The translations under genes and the position numbers were made by a program. From the NCBI RefSeq assembly GCF_026151205.1, contig NC_087073.1, positions 6,903,001 through 6,967,000 of the forward strand: a stretch of DNA of 64,000 bases, in the 5' to 3' direction. Within the stretch, counting starts at the first letter, position 1. Every line of letters starts with the position of its first letter. Positions 1 to 11,301 of this stretch are shown piece after piece. Origin of the DNA: Bolinopsis microptera (lineage: Eukaryota; Ctenophora; Tentaculata; Lobata; Bolinopsidae). Under the pieces are notes generated by a model. It made no database searches. It was not told the origin of the DNA and was given only the letters and a program-made list of their open reading frames with translations.

Positions 1-579
1 GTTTAGTTTACAATATTGCTATCAGAGACGTGTTATATTCATTACTATTTATATATTTTTACTGCTTGATTCAGAGAAATCTAGCTTTTTCCGAGAAACT
101 AATCTTTAATAGATTAGATAAAATGTACGCAGCCATTATTTTCGTTTGATTATTACTCAGTATATTTTAGTTTTGTACCGTTTTAAGTCACATAGTTTTG
201 TACGTCTTCCTAAGACTTGTTTTCCTTTCCTAGTGTGTAAGTTATTTTAAAGATTTGTGAATATTCCAGTTGCTTTTAGAACAATTTTATCTCAGATAAC
301 GATGTTTAATAAAATGATGCAAAGACTTATTTCGAAGATCTAATCAACACCGACTTTTAATGTGTAGGAGTACAGCTACAAAATATATATATACTATATT
401 ATCTAATACTATATTATCTAATACATTTTTAAAAGTAATAAGTTTAATGGATAACTTAGAGTGAGTTATTACATGAAACTATGAAAAACAATCTGAACAA
501 ATAATAAAATAACTGGTATTGGTTGGCTTTTCGAATATTTTAGAGAATATTATTCCAACTCTTACAATTTATCTTTATA

Positions 580-908
580 TTGGGTAAAAGCAGTTACAAT
601 TTCGAATACCGCCGAGAGAATTCCCTTCAAAACCAAATAGCGCTGTTACTAACGGAAGTTATGTTAACTTTGGTGAAAAATCATAACTACTCGCACACAA
701 CTGAATTTAGGATATTTCAAAAGCTTTTCGTTTTAGATCCATATAACTCCAACATCAAAATGACATTCGTTTTGAAAACTTTCACACCGAAACGTTTAAG
801 CGTGAAAGTTGTTCGTAAACGAGGGTTAATCAAGCACCAACGTATTCACACTGATTAAAGCTTTTTAAGTGTGATTGTTGTCCGTACGATTCTTTATCAC
901 GCCATGTC
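580..908 (+). pseudogene. Decayed C2H2 zinc-finger array (relic)
   Basis: Pieces of tandem C2H2 zinc fingers can be read, but only by changing frame. Near 824-850 the frame gives LIKHQRIHTD, the classic helix end and His-x3-His plus HTG-type linker. Immediately downstream another frame (about 860-907) gives KLFKCDCCPYDSLSRH, which has the aromatic, Cys pair, Leu and His of the next finger. Upstream (about 785-815) a third frame gives HTETFKRESCS. In-frame stops and lost Cys/His residues separate the pieces, so no working protein is encoded. It looks like an old ZNF gene or retrocopy fragment. The reading of the motifs is direct; the pseudogene call is inference. Confidence 0.45.
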
Positions 909-926
909 CCTCCCCCCATGTCCTAA

Positions 927-945
927 CCCCCCCCCCCCCCCCCCC
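927..945 (+). repeat. Poly-C homopolymer (19 nt)
   Basis: Uninterrupted C run. Several similar poly-C/poly-G runs occur in the window (12-37 nt), and their exact lengths are probably unreliable in the assembly. Confidence 0.9.
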
Positions 946-1502
946 TATATAGCCTTATAGATAGAAAAGTTGCATCGCCAGCTTTCCTCGAGTATCACTA
1001 TCAGTCCTCTTTAAGTCTTTACTCCCCAGCATCTACATGTTCATGTTAATATTTCGACATAAAGACTATTATAATAGAGGCTGCCAATTTGAAATCCTGC
1101 CAAAAATTGCTTACAAGAATATCAATCACTGTCTTAAAAATATATAGAAGTGTATATTTTAAGTATACAAATTGAGTGGTACAAAGTTCATTGACCACTT
1201 CAAGTTGAACTACTTGCTATATATCTACAGTTGTAGCCAATTCACAAACGCTCGTTTGAACATCACATTCCTATGAACTTTAAGAAATTAATTATTATAT
1301 AACTTTATTCAAATCAAAAATAGAGCATAAATGAATATCTTAAAGATCTGTTAAGTAGCCTGAAAAAAAGAAATACTGATACACACGCTATAACAATTTC
1401 TTCCATCCCGCTCTATCAGAGGCTAAAAGTCTTAAAATGTTTAATTTTTAAGAAATAAAATACTAATTAATTAGTTTATGAACAGCACTTTAAAACCTCA
1501 GA

Positions 1503-2593
1503 ATGTCAGCAGATAACGAATCAGACGATGACGGAGATCTGGAGACCATGGTCATTACTCTCGGATCACGGATGATAAAAGCAGCCTACGCTGGGGAGAA
1601 AACCTGTAGATACCTCTCCCAACAGGTCCACTCAGGGACTACGGGTGGAAGATGAATAATTAAAATTTCATTAGCATATTGTTCCCTTCATTGTGCTGAT
1701 TCCGGGAAGCATTCTCTTTACGCCCTTTATCATACTGTAGAATGAGATATCGTTCATTTAAAGCTTTTTAAATCTCCCAACAGGTACACGTTCTCACCAC
1801 AACAGACTCAACTCTCATAGAACAGGTACACGTTCTCACCTCAACAGACTCAACTCTTATAGAACCTGATGAGGGCAAATCTATCCCTTTGTTAGACACC
1901 ACAGAAGAGAAAGTAAACCAGAAACAAGCTTTAGTGACTGCTCTGAGAAAATGCTGGTCCGAACAGTACGGTATTAATCTGCAGCCGACAGAGACTCGTT
2001 TAGCACTAGTCGTCCCCACCAGATCATCCACTCTCCTCAATGAGATTGCTGATCTGGTGTTCTCGGAGCTGAAAGTGCTGTCACTGTGCGTGATGACGCC
2101 CGGAGAAGCGGTTGGGTTGATTGATGATGGGGAGAACAGCGTGGTTGTTGATATCGGGTACAGGGAGACCCGGGTAGAGACCTTCGTGGGGTGGCAGCTA
2201 GTGGACCGTATTATAGTGGTCAGGGGAGGGTGTGATGTAGTGAAACTATCCGGTGGTACGGATCCGAGAGAGGTTATCTTCAGTGCTGACTGTCATTCTC
2301 GTAGTATACCAGACATCGTGCGTAGTCTCTTGGAGAAGTATGATAAAATATCAAGAGTGATAGCTGTCGGCAGTACGTCGTATAAATTGGACAGTCAGTA
2401 CTTTGAAGATAAATGTGGAGTTAGCTACACTAACAGCCGCTCTATAAAATATCACCTTCCACCGGAGCGGAACAAGAGTGCCTGGCTTGGAGCCTCCATA
2501 GCAGGAGGAATACCGCAGTGTAAACACAGGTTCTATACTGCTGGGGAGTGGAACGAGAAGGGGACTATTTACACTCCACTGATAAAGTCCTGA
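1503..2593 (+). CDS. Divergent actin-related protein, Arp11/ACTR10-like (2 exons)
   Basis: Exons 1503-1625 and 1784-2593 join in phase 0 to give 310 codons, shorter than conventional actin (about 375) or Arp11 (about 417). The N-terminus (VITLGSRMIKAAYAGE, residues about 17-31) aligns with the actin phosphate-1 loop, but the usual Asp is Thr. The second phosphate loop is kept as VVVDIGYRET, and the GYRE segment is reminiscent of ACTR10/Arp11. The C-terminus (PPERNKSAWLGASIAGG) is the standard actin-fold ending. Arp11 is a dynactin pointed-end subunit that helps link dynein to membranes. Residues 42-55 and 56-69 are a 14-residue tandem duplication (VHVLT(T/S)TDSTLIE(Q/P)). The intron starts GTCCAC and ends CCCAACAG. 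The actin-fold assignment is firm; the Arp11 subfamily is a family-knowledge guess that needs a profile search. Functional nucleotide binding is doubtful. Confidence 0.72.
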
Positions 2594-3658
2594 ATATGTA
2601 ATGGAAGATGGAATTTTAATGAGTCGCTTCTAACTTGGGAACTATTGTAGTTTGTTTGTTTGTTTGTTTGTTTGTTTGTTTTCAAGAGCTAATTGCCACT
2701 TATGTCCAGCTCATTATATAAAATTATATAATGTAGGACTTCTAGGCAGATTGCTTGGTTGTGGGACACACTCGACTTTAAGAATGAAGAAAAACCACAA
2801 TCTCACTAGTGAGATATCAACAGAGTGTGCACCACTGCCTGACTTACCTGTGGTTTGAGAATAGAAGAGAGTATCTTCCGTGTTGTTGAGATTCTGTGAG
2901 TCCTTTGGCCACGTTGCTGGTTACAGTTGTAGTTTAGTTATTACTGAAATACCAGGTCGGTAATAACTCTCTAATAATGACTCCTCTAATTTTCATTAAA
3001 CAGAAATTAGAAACGTTCATTCCTCAGAAGAACAGTGCAAAATGATGATGTGAGACACAATCGCCCGATTTTATTTGTGATTGGTTTAACCATTATAATC
3101 AGCGTATTACAAGTGGACAAGTTGGAATTAGAGGTGATAGTTCAGCACATCTAATATCTTGCTAACTTTCTACTACAACTTCACAACTTGATGAAACAGT
3201 GAATCTCTGGTCGCATTCTGTTGGCTGTATTTGATTATAATATTGAACTTGATAATATATAATACACTTTCTTTCTGACTCCTTTTATTGAGCTTTGTTA
3301 AATTGTTGCTAATTTTCTTTAGTAACGTTAAATTTTGTTTAGTGCGTTGAACATTTTTGTATCATTTCATATTTTGTAACGTTTGATTCGGATTCAATCT
3401 GTATCTACACGATTAAAGTAGTGAGTTCGATTTTATAGGTAACTTCTGTAAATAAAGAAATAAGTAAATGTTGATGTATTGTTAAGATTTTTATTCATTT
3501 TCTCTAGACCATTTCTTCTCACCTTCGCTCTCTATGTGCGTGGAATATTCCTAAATTATGACCTTTTCTTTTTTATCCACAACATATTCCGTGTCATATG
3601 ATGAACATCATTATTCATTATACTGACCACCTGCTACTCCTCCTACCAGGAGCTAGTG
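2594..3658. other. Intergenic stretch, actin-related gene to PIGM
   Basis: It contains a (GTTT)n microsatellite at about 2650-2682 and AT-rich sequence. An AATAAAG near 3451 could be a poly(A) signal. A strong pyrimidine tract ending in CTACCAG at 3649, just before the PIGM start, suggests that PIGM has an upstream exon somewhere here. I see no other coding signal. Confidence 0.5.
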
Positions 3659-5561
3659 ATGGTAACCCTGTCCCTGTCCCGTCTCGTCTCCTTCTCCCTC
3701 TTCATAAGAGTGTGTCTGGTCTTGTACGGGGAGATCCACGACTCTCACTCCTTGTTACAGTACACAGATGTGGATTACAAGGTGTTTAGTGACGCCGCGC
3801 GACACGTGCGCTCGGGGGCTTCACCTTACCAACGCCTTACCTACAGGTATGTTTTGTTTAGACTGTCGCTATTCTTTACATGTTAATTGTGTCTAGTTAC
3901 GGATTCCCACGTTAATTATGCGCATTATACTGCAGAATTATGATAAGTAAATGTGTTCAGTAGATATCCTTTAATTTTCTCACCTTCTACACACCATATT
4001 TCATAAGTTCCTTTTAGAGTTTTAGGTATGGTGCTCGAAATACTGCTAGACTAGAGGATTCTAATTTCCGATTGTTCGTTTTGGGCAACTAATTAACAAG
4101 CTCCTCAGATCACGGCTGCTCTGTCCACTCAATATTCATGGCTAGTTTAACATAATATGGTCAAATTACTTGATTGAAGTCCCCCTCACCCCATACAGTA
4201 TAACTCCCTCTCCCTATAGCAGTAAAACGCAATCTGCTAATATTCCTAGTGTGTTCTGTGCTGTTTTATTATTCAACATAATCTGTAAGATTATGAAAAA
4301 ATCTGATCCGTCAAATTATAACATTTCTTATCTCCGTTATCATGGTTTCTACTTCAATATATCATATTTTTAATGAGGTGCCCACTGAAACTCCGCTATC
4401 ATTTGTCATATTTTGTGTACCGTACATAATCCGACTGATTTATTACAGCCAGATTAACAGCCAGGTGACACTAGTAAATTACAAATATGCACAGTGGAAC
4501 ACCGTTTGGTTTGTGTTCATTAGATGAAGCCGTATGAGGTAGAATAAGATCTAATCGAATCGTCCGTCAGATATACACCGCTGCTGGCAGTCCTGCTGCA
4601 GCCCAACACGATCCTGTCCTGTTTCGGTAAGCTGCTCTTCACTGCCGGAGATCTGGTTATTGGATATCTCCTCTACAAGATATTATCTAGTAGCGGACAC
4701 GCCCACAACACCTGTATCACAGGCTCAGCCCTCTGGCTCCTGAACCCCATTTCAGCGGGGGTATCCACCCGAGGTAATGCGGAGTCACTGCTGGGTGTTG
4801 TGGTTCTGTTCGCACTTTATGCTGTGAAACAGAACCGACCTGTTTCTGCAGGGGTTGCACTGTCGTTAGCCGTACATCTCAAGATTTACCCCATAATATA
4901 TTCCCTTCCTTTGTATTTGTATCTCGCGTACTGTGTCCCGGGCCATCATTCCTTTTTTAACAGCAGAACTATTCGATTTGTTGCGTCATTTGTTGCGGTA
5001 CAAGCTGTCTTTTTGTCGACATTTTACTATTTGTACGGCTACGACTTTATCTATGAGAGCTTTCTTTACCACCTAGTGAGGACAGATACTCGCCACAACT
5101 TCTCACCCTATTTCTACCTACTGTATCTGACCAAATACGCTCCTATTGGTCAACTCACCAGCTTGATTCGGTTCCTCTGTTTTCTCCCCCAAGCTGCCCT
5201 CTCATCACTGTTTGCGATAAAGCAATATGCTAATCTCGAGTTGTGTTTGACCCTGCAGACCGTGTCTTTTGTAATGTTCAACAAAGTTTCCACATCTCAG
5301 TACTTTTTGTGGTACTTATGGCTGCTGCCCTTACTCTACCCCTGTCTGAACCTGAGTCTAGTCAGAGCCTGTTCTCTTGTTGGTGTCTGGTTTGCTGGAC
5401 AGGGACTGTGGTTGTTAACCGGCTTTCTGGTGGAGTTTGAGTGTGCCAACTATTTTCTGCTCATGCACTTTGCGTCTTTGTTCTTTTTGTTGTCGCAGTC
5501 TTGGATTGTTTGTTCTTTGATTCGGTCATCTCGAACTGTGACTCCTAAGAAAATGGACTGA
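3659..5561 (+). CDS. PIGM: GPI mannosyltransferase 1 (PIG-M), 2 exons
   Basis: PIG-M adds the first mannose, from dolichol-phosphate-mannose, to the GPI anchor precursor on the lumenal side of the ER. Exons 3659-3846 and 4571-5561 join as TAC AG|A TAT (TYR-YTPLL) to give 392 residues; animal PIG-M is about 420. The catalytic DXD motif is present in the first lumenal loop (YTDVDY, Asp37/Asp39), followed by FSDAARHV and SPYQRLTYRYTPLL. Later hallmarks are WLLNPISAGVSTRGNAES, AVHLKIYPIIYSLP, YHLVRTDTRHNFSPYFYLLY and FNKVSTSQYFLWYLWLLP, with many hydrophobic membrane spans between them. Intron 3847-4570 is GT-AG (GTATGT...CCGTCAG). The ATG at 3659 lies ten bases after a good splice acceptor (3649), so a few N-terminal residues might come from an unseen upstream exon. 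The identification is secure. Confidence 0.95.
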
Positions 5562-7304
5562 CAATATTATGTTTAATGTCAGATTGACATTATGGACTAA
5601 TTTCATTTTTTCTTTAGTCCAACCAGACGCCACATAGCATAGTGACTAGTAAGAGCTCAATTAGACATCAATAGCAGCTCTACCTTTACAGCTTTAAAAA
5701 TATAGATCAAGTATTTATCTCTTTCACTCCTTACCAACCGCTAATGATAACGCTACAGCGCATTGTCTGAATTCCTGTACAGAAGTTTTCTTTGATATAT
5801 TTATGTAAAATGTGTGCACTCTCGCCGTTATTACCTTAGAGTTACTGAACTTTGTTGCGATATTGTTTGAAGAATGTAACTTGGTGTTGGACACCAGAGA
5901 ACTTCACATAGAAGTTATCATGTAGGAATTGTTCCAAAATGGTGATATCTGTAACACAATAGCTGTTGTGATATATAATGATATTGTTTGTACCATTTCG
6001 AAGTTGTATTTCTCAAATATGTTTACGTTTTACTGCAACATACCCTTTTCGTATTTACTCTCTTTGTACGAGGCGTGTGTTCCCTGAACATTAGTCATGC
6101 CACCTGGTACCTGGTATCCCCAGCTGTTCTCTAAAATACGGAATCTCAGCTATTCCTGTCGTGGTATTTGAGTGTCGCTGCCAAGTTCCCAATCAGTTAT
6201 CAGTTGTTTTCCTTTAGCTCCTTTCCTCCGACCTAGTCTCTCCTCCAACAACCATTAACCACACGCTTATTTTACCCGTTAGACCTCAGCTCAGTAATGG
6301 GTTGTCACCTGTCGTTTAGATGACACATGACAGGAAATATCAGCACGAAACCGTTTAGAAGAGTAGGCTACTGAACCCTAACTTCATATCAGTTAATAAC
6401 ACGAATTAGAGCCCTGAAATACAGCTGGTTTGGGTGGTGGGAGATAGGGTCATTTCTCATTGGGTTTAATTAGTAATTAGGTAACTACATTTAGTTTGGA
6501 TGGGACATGCACGGAACAGATAATTAACTAGCCCAATATGTCGGTCGTGCGATCAGAACTTTCGTGGAATTTCCGGCGGGGGAGAATTGAGAATTGGTAG
6601 ATTAGAGAGAAAGGGAGGCTGGTGAGATAAAGAGAGTTGGAGAGAGCGTCACATACTGAATTTTAGGTTTTTGCTTTTTGTTTCTCAGGACTGAACTGTG
6701 GCCTCTTGTTGGGAATCAGAGAAGATGTTATTTGTTTTCGATATCTACATGGTGTGCACAGATATTTATACAGTGCTAAGATATTTATAGATTTACATAG
6801 CTATTACCCCATTGGAAACCACCTGCTCCATGTTATGAACGGACCTTGGCTCCTTTGATTAAATCTAAAGCAGTAAAATATGACACCAGCACGGTACATT
6901 TCTGTTGCCATTGTTAGTTCTTTAGTTACTAGGGTAGTAGTAAAAACATGTAGTTCAAATCGCTTGGACATGGATTATTATGTTATTATGGAACAAAGCA
7001 GTAGTTATGTTGTGTAACCAGGAATTGTGCATGATTACTTATCCATGATAACTGAGCTGTTCTCTGTAAAACTCTGTAAAACTTGAGAGGAATTTGAAAT
7101 AGCCAGGTAGTGTAACCAGAACAGCTGGGGTTACCTACTTACCAGCTTCTAATCAATACTGGGTCCTAGGGGTAGGACACCTGTTAAATCGCTCTATACT
7201 CGTTTCACCTAGCTGAAATAATTAGATTAAAGGCGTAGAGTGGAACATGTTATAATGTTTAAATGGATTTTTCAATGTTGTTTTACCTTGGCATGAGTAT
7301 AGTG
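5562..7304. other. Non-coding AT-rich stretch
   Basis: No coding region, RNA gene or clear repeat could be recognised. It probably includes the PIGM 3' UTR at its left end. Confidence 0.5.
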
Positions 7305-7365
7305 GCCGTATAGTGGCCGTATAGAGGCCAAACCTAATCGCCCAATTTCCCGTTATAATTATATC
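7305..7365. repeat. Fragment of the dispersed 11-bp GGCCNCTATAC repeat family
   Basis: Two and a half units of GGCCGTATAGT followed by AGGCCAAACCTAATCGCCC. This is the reverse complement of the left edge of the array at 12.6 kb (GGGCGATTAGGTTTGGCC), so the shared flank marks a dispersed element and not just a simple repeat. Confidence 0.7.
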
Positions 7366-7730
7366 CCAGTGTCACCTAGTCTAGGGAGTAGCTAAGGATC
7401 CATTGGATCTACGCGATCTCCTCGGTCGACTCAGCCGGGCCGACTGATAGCAAACTTAATTGAGGGTTAAATCTTTAAATGAGGAGTGGTACCTGTTAAA
7501 ATTTCAAGAAACTTCCTAAGCTCTAAGATACCCCTTCGGCCTTCAGTACATACTGTAAACACGGTACTATTAACTATTAACTACTATGCTCGTTATTGCG
7601 AGGAGTGGGATGGAATTAATACTGTAATGTTATTGTTGATAATTATTAAAATAAGAAGCAAGGAAATGAGAGATTTGTATGAGCAGGGTTAACACACTAC
7701 TACCTCACTACTTGTAGGCTGTTATACTCA

Positions 7731-8192
7731 AATACTCGACTATCTCATTTTGGGGCGCCCTTTATTTAGGCTGTACTCGTCTATCTCATTTTGGGGCGCC
7801 CTTTATTTAGGCTGTACTCAACTATCTCATTTTTGGGGCGCCCTTTATATAGGCTGTACTCGACTATCTCATTTTGGGGCGCCCTTTATTTAGGCTGTAC
7901 TCAACTATCTCATTTTTGGGGCGCCCTTTATTTGATAGTGCCCTGACGCAGAATTTGGTGTCTATTGTAACTCACACGTGCGATCCCTGAATATTGGGTA
8001 TATTGTCCATTATTATATAATATTCACATAATCCTTTTTGTTTTCCTGTCCTGTTGTGTTTTATTTAAGCTGTACTCGACTAGCTCATTTTGGGGCGCCC
8101 TTTATTAAGGCTGTACTCGATTAGCTCATTTTGGGGCGCCCTTTATTTAGGCTGTACTCGACTAGCTCATTTTGGGGCGCCCTTTATTTGAT
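7731..8192. repeat. 41-42-bp minisatellite with higher-order structure
   Basis: Five copies (about 7731-7934) and then three copies (about 8058-8190) of a unit containing CTCATTTTGGGGCGCCCTTT. Each block is followed by the same single-copy segment, beginning TGATAGTGCCCTGACGCAGA, at 7933 and 8189. The array therefore grew both by unit duplication and by duplication of a larger module. Confidence 0.9.
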
Positions 8193-8297
8193 AGTGCCCT
8201 GACGCAGAATTTGGTGTCTATTGTAACTCACACGTGCGATCCCTGAATATTGGGTATATAATTGTCCAATATTATATATTATAATATTCACATAATC

Positions 8298-8392
8298 CTT
8301 TTTGTTCTCCTGTCCTGTTGTGTCCATTGTATTTGTCAAGCTACAGTAGATTGACAAATACAATGGACACAACAGCTCAGGAAAACAAAAAG
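8298..8392. repeat. Long imperfect hairpin (42-nt arms)
   Basis: Arms 8298-8339 and 8351-8392 are inverted copies with about three mismatches, separated by 11 nt (GCTACAGTAGA). The left arm begins CTTTTTGTTCTCCTG. The left arm also resembles the end of the module near 8037-8060, so the hairpin formed by inverted duplication of the minisatellite module's edge. Confidence 0.85.
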
Positions 8393-8639
8393 TAACTTGA
8401 AGCTACTGTTACCCAAAGTTTCCTGATGTTGTACAGTACAGTTATATATAATAACTTAATAAAGGTAATTACTAGCCCTGATATTTGTGTTCCTGTCACA
8501 TAAATAGTGTACGAAAGGTTGACTTGTTAGCGTATTGTTGCTGTGTAGACTGTAGGGTACTATACAGATGGCTTTAACATCAATGTCAACCACTTGATTG
8601 TTGGAGGAAGATCAGAGGCTTTTATTTGTTTCAATCAAT

Positions 8640-8702
8640 AATTTATTATTGATATATAATATATATATTATATAATAATATATATTATATTATATAATAA
8701 TT
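8640..8702. repeat. TA-rich palindromic low-complexity tract
   Basis: Almost pure A/T with repeated TATATTATA and TAATATAT motifs and self-complementarity. No other signal is visible. Confidence 0.7.
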
Positions 8703-10380
8703 GTTGTAATAACATGTCTATCATTTGAGATATTTATTGATCTACCGTCACTTCAACAGAACTTCATATTTTGTCAAACTAGAATTGATCATCGATAAGG
8801 CATGATCATCAGCAGTCAAGAATTACTGTAACATTTGTAACCACTCCGGATAAGCATGATATTCGCACTATTGAAGTGGCACTGTACACGTGAATGGTAA
8901 CAGCGACGTCTCCGACAATGACACATCATGATAATAAGACTGACGATGCAAATTTCCATCAATATTCATAGAACACAGATGGTAGTTGGTACTATCCTCA
9001 AAGTAAACTAATCGCTCTGTTAAGATCGCTTTACCTCAATACAAGTGGCGTTGCTCCCGGCATGGCCGGCGGCTTTATTGTTTATGTTTATGAGATCGGA
9101 AATCATTTTCTTGACAGCGAGTTATGTGAACGATGTTGATAAAGTTGTTCGTACAATTTATTCTCAGTTAGTTGTCTTTTCATATCTTGTCCTGGCAATC
9201 TGCTCTTTTAAAGGCGTATATTGCAAATATATAAATTATACTGTTTCTCATTACATCAATTCTACGGAAAGAAAATAGCGTATTAATTTGCAGTAAGAGA
9301 CATTTTATTTTGTTGTTCTCTCTCGACTCTCGAGTGAGAAGTCTGAGCTTTATTGACAAAGAAAATGGAATATTATACAACATAGATATAAAAGTTTGTA
9401 ACGTGGCTGCATTATTGCATTTGCCTTGTTTCGACGGAAACAAGCACCATAGCTTTGTTCCTCAAGAAACAGTACGATATGTGTTAATGCTTTATCTCTT
9501 CAAGTTTCTATCAATATATTCGTTTCTTTATGTGCTAGATATACCGATCCTTAGTCATAGCGGAAGGTACCGAACAATTCGTGTGACCAGTTACCTACAT
9601 TCCCGTCTTGGTGCGGGATCGTATGATTCACCGTTTATTTTCCGTTTATTGTGTGACATAGTTTGCGACGCCTGCAATAGCCAATAGGTATAGACTAGGA
9701 AATGACTGACTATCAGCAGACTGTGAAGCTGTGTAACTTACGAACAGAAGAATTTAAATCAAGGTTCGATTTTTAAATGGAGTTTTCCAAGAATTGTACT
9801 TACTTTTTTCAGCCAGAATGGGTATGCTCATTGATTTAATTTATTGACTGAATGACTGCTGCAAAATATGTTTGACTTTGATTAACGTATGCTTCAAAAA
9901 TGTCTAGTGCAGTTGTCACTCTTGTAATATGGAGCCCTGAGTATCATTCATGCATCCACATTTGGTGTAAGTTGCAAATTGTAACAATTAATACATGTGT
10001 TCACGGTTTCTAACTTTCTGTTAGTACCGTTACCGCATATATTTTCAACCATTAAGAAATATTGACTTCAGATACGAGGCTATGACAAATAGTACTTAAT
10101 TCTTATTTTTCAACCTATCATATTATTTAAACCAGTGGTCACATGAGACTATATCGCTAGCATATGACTTGTCATATGAGTCATGACAGTGATGACTAGT
10201 CGTGTCGAGTGATTATAACCATTTTGATTAGAGTTGAAGATAACTGGTGCTTCGGTAACTGACAAAGCAGGCATCGTGTATTCAGTCATAAGTCCAAGAT
10301 GTACATCAGATTATGGCACTAATCCCAGCTTCTTTGTTTCCACATCTATCATCACCATGACAGGTCTGGTGCTGATAATC
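8703..10380. other. Non-coding stretch with unremarkable short open frames
   Basis: Open frames at 9045-9278 and 9310-9687 (+) reach 77 and 125 codons but begin with TTG or similar codons and resemble no family I know. In DNA this AT-rich, a few open frames of this length are expected by chance in a 64-kb window, so I do not call genes here. Confidence 0.4.
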
Positions 10381-10439
10381 AGATACGGAACTATCTACAC
10401 TAGACCCGATACGGGTATAGTGTAGATAGTTCTGTATTT
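10381..10439. repeat. 59-nt near-perfect hairpin
   Basis: Arms 10381-10402 and 10418-10439 pair with about two mismatches (core ACTATCTACACTA / TAGTGTAGATAGT). The loop region itself contains a second stem, ACCCG-ATA-CGGGT. The size and pairing are compatible with a small-RNA precursor or a miniature fold-back repeat; the sequence alone does not decide. Confidence 0.6.
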
Positions 10440-11301
10440 CTGCATAGGAATCAATATTATCGCTTAGTTACGATTTCTTCAGATTCCCGGCAGAAGTGCA
10501 CCCAGACTGTTATTAATTAAGTGATGGAAACTCCGCTTCTGTGATTGTTTACGCAAGACCTATCATGAAACTCGTGAGATTTTATATTTGTCATGGATCC
10601 GACCTTGATTTCTTGGAAAGTTGCTTTTAAATGATTACGCTTCATAGATATTAGATCTGAATACTAATTACTAGTGAGATGAACATCAACCATTTTATTT
10701 GTTTTGTCACGTTATAGTGCTTCAGAGTTTGATTTGTATAAACTGGAAGAGGATTGGTCAATTTTTGTCACGACGTCAATAAACTAGGTACATGGCTCAA
10801 CTTCACGTATGGTTCACGCCTGTCAAACCAAGAAGATCTAGTACATTTAAATTTTAATTTGTCACCATAAGATCAAAGGACTTTATAAAAATTTAAATTT
10901 GTGCTTCAATTCCTGCACAAACTTAGATTAAGACTCCGGCGCGTTATCTACAACGCGTTAAGATTGGATAAATAGCTAACCCCTAGATCATATAAATTAT
11001 GAAAATCTCATCAAAGGTCAACTTTCATACGAGGGTTACTTACTTTAAACTGTTAGATTTAGTGGTTGAAGTTATCGCGAATTCATCTCAACGTTAGATT
11101 TGAGGATCTTAAAGTAGTTTAGGAATGTCCTTGAAGCTTTACGTTTGTAATAATCTTTGAACCATTTAAAATGCTAAATGCTAAATCTGATCTAAAGTGG
11201 CGTCAAGAGGCAGCGATATTTGTATATTTTGTGATTTTTACAGCATTTGGGGGCCAATTTTCGGGAGTTAAATTGTTCATTCCTTGCACTTGGCCAATTT
11301 T

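Noticed and set aside
9310-9687. 125-codon plus-strand open frame
   Set aside because: It begins with TTG, has no recognisable motif, and frames of this size are expected by chance in this much AT-rich DNA.
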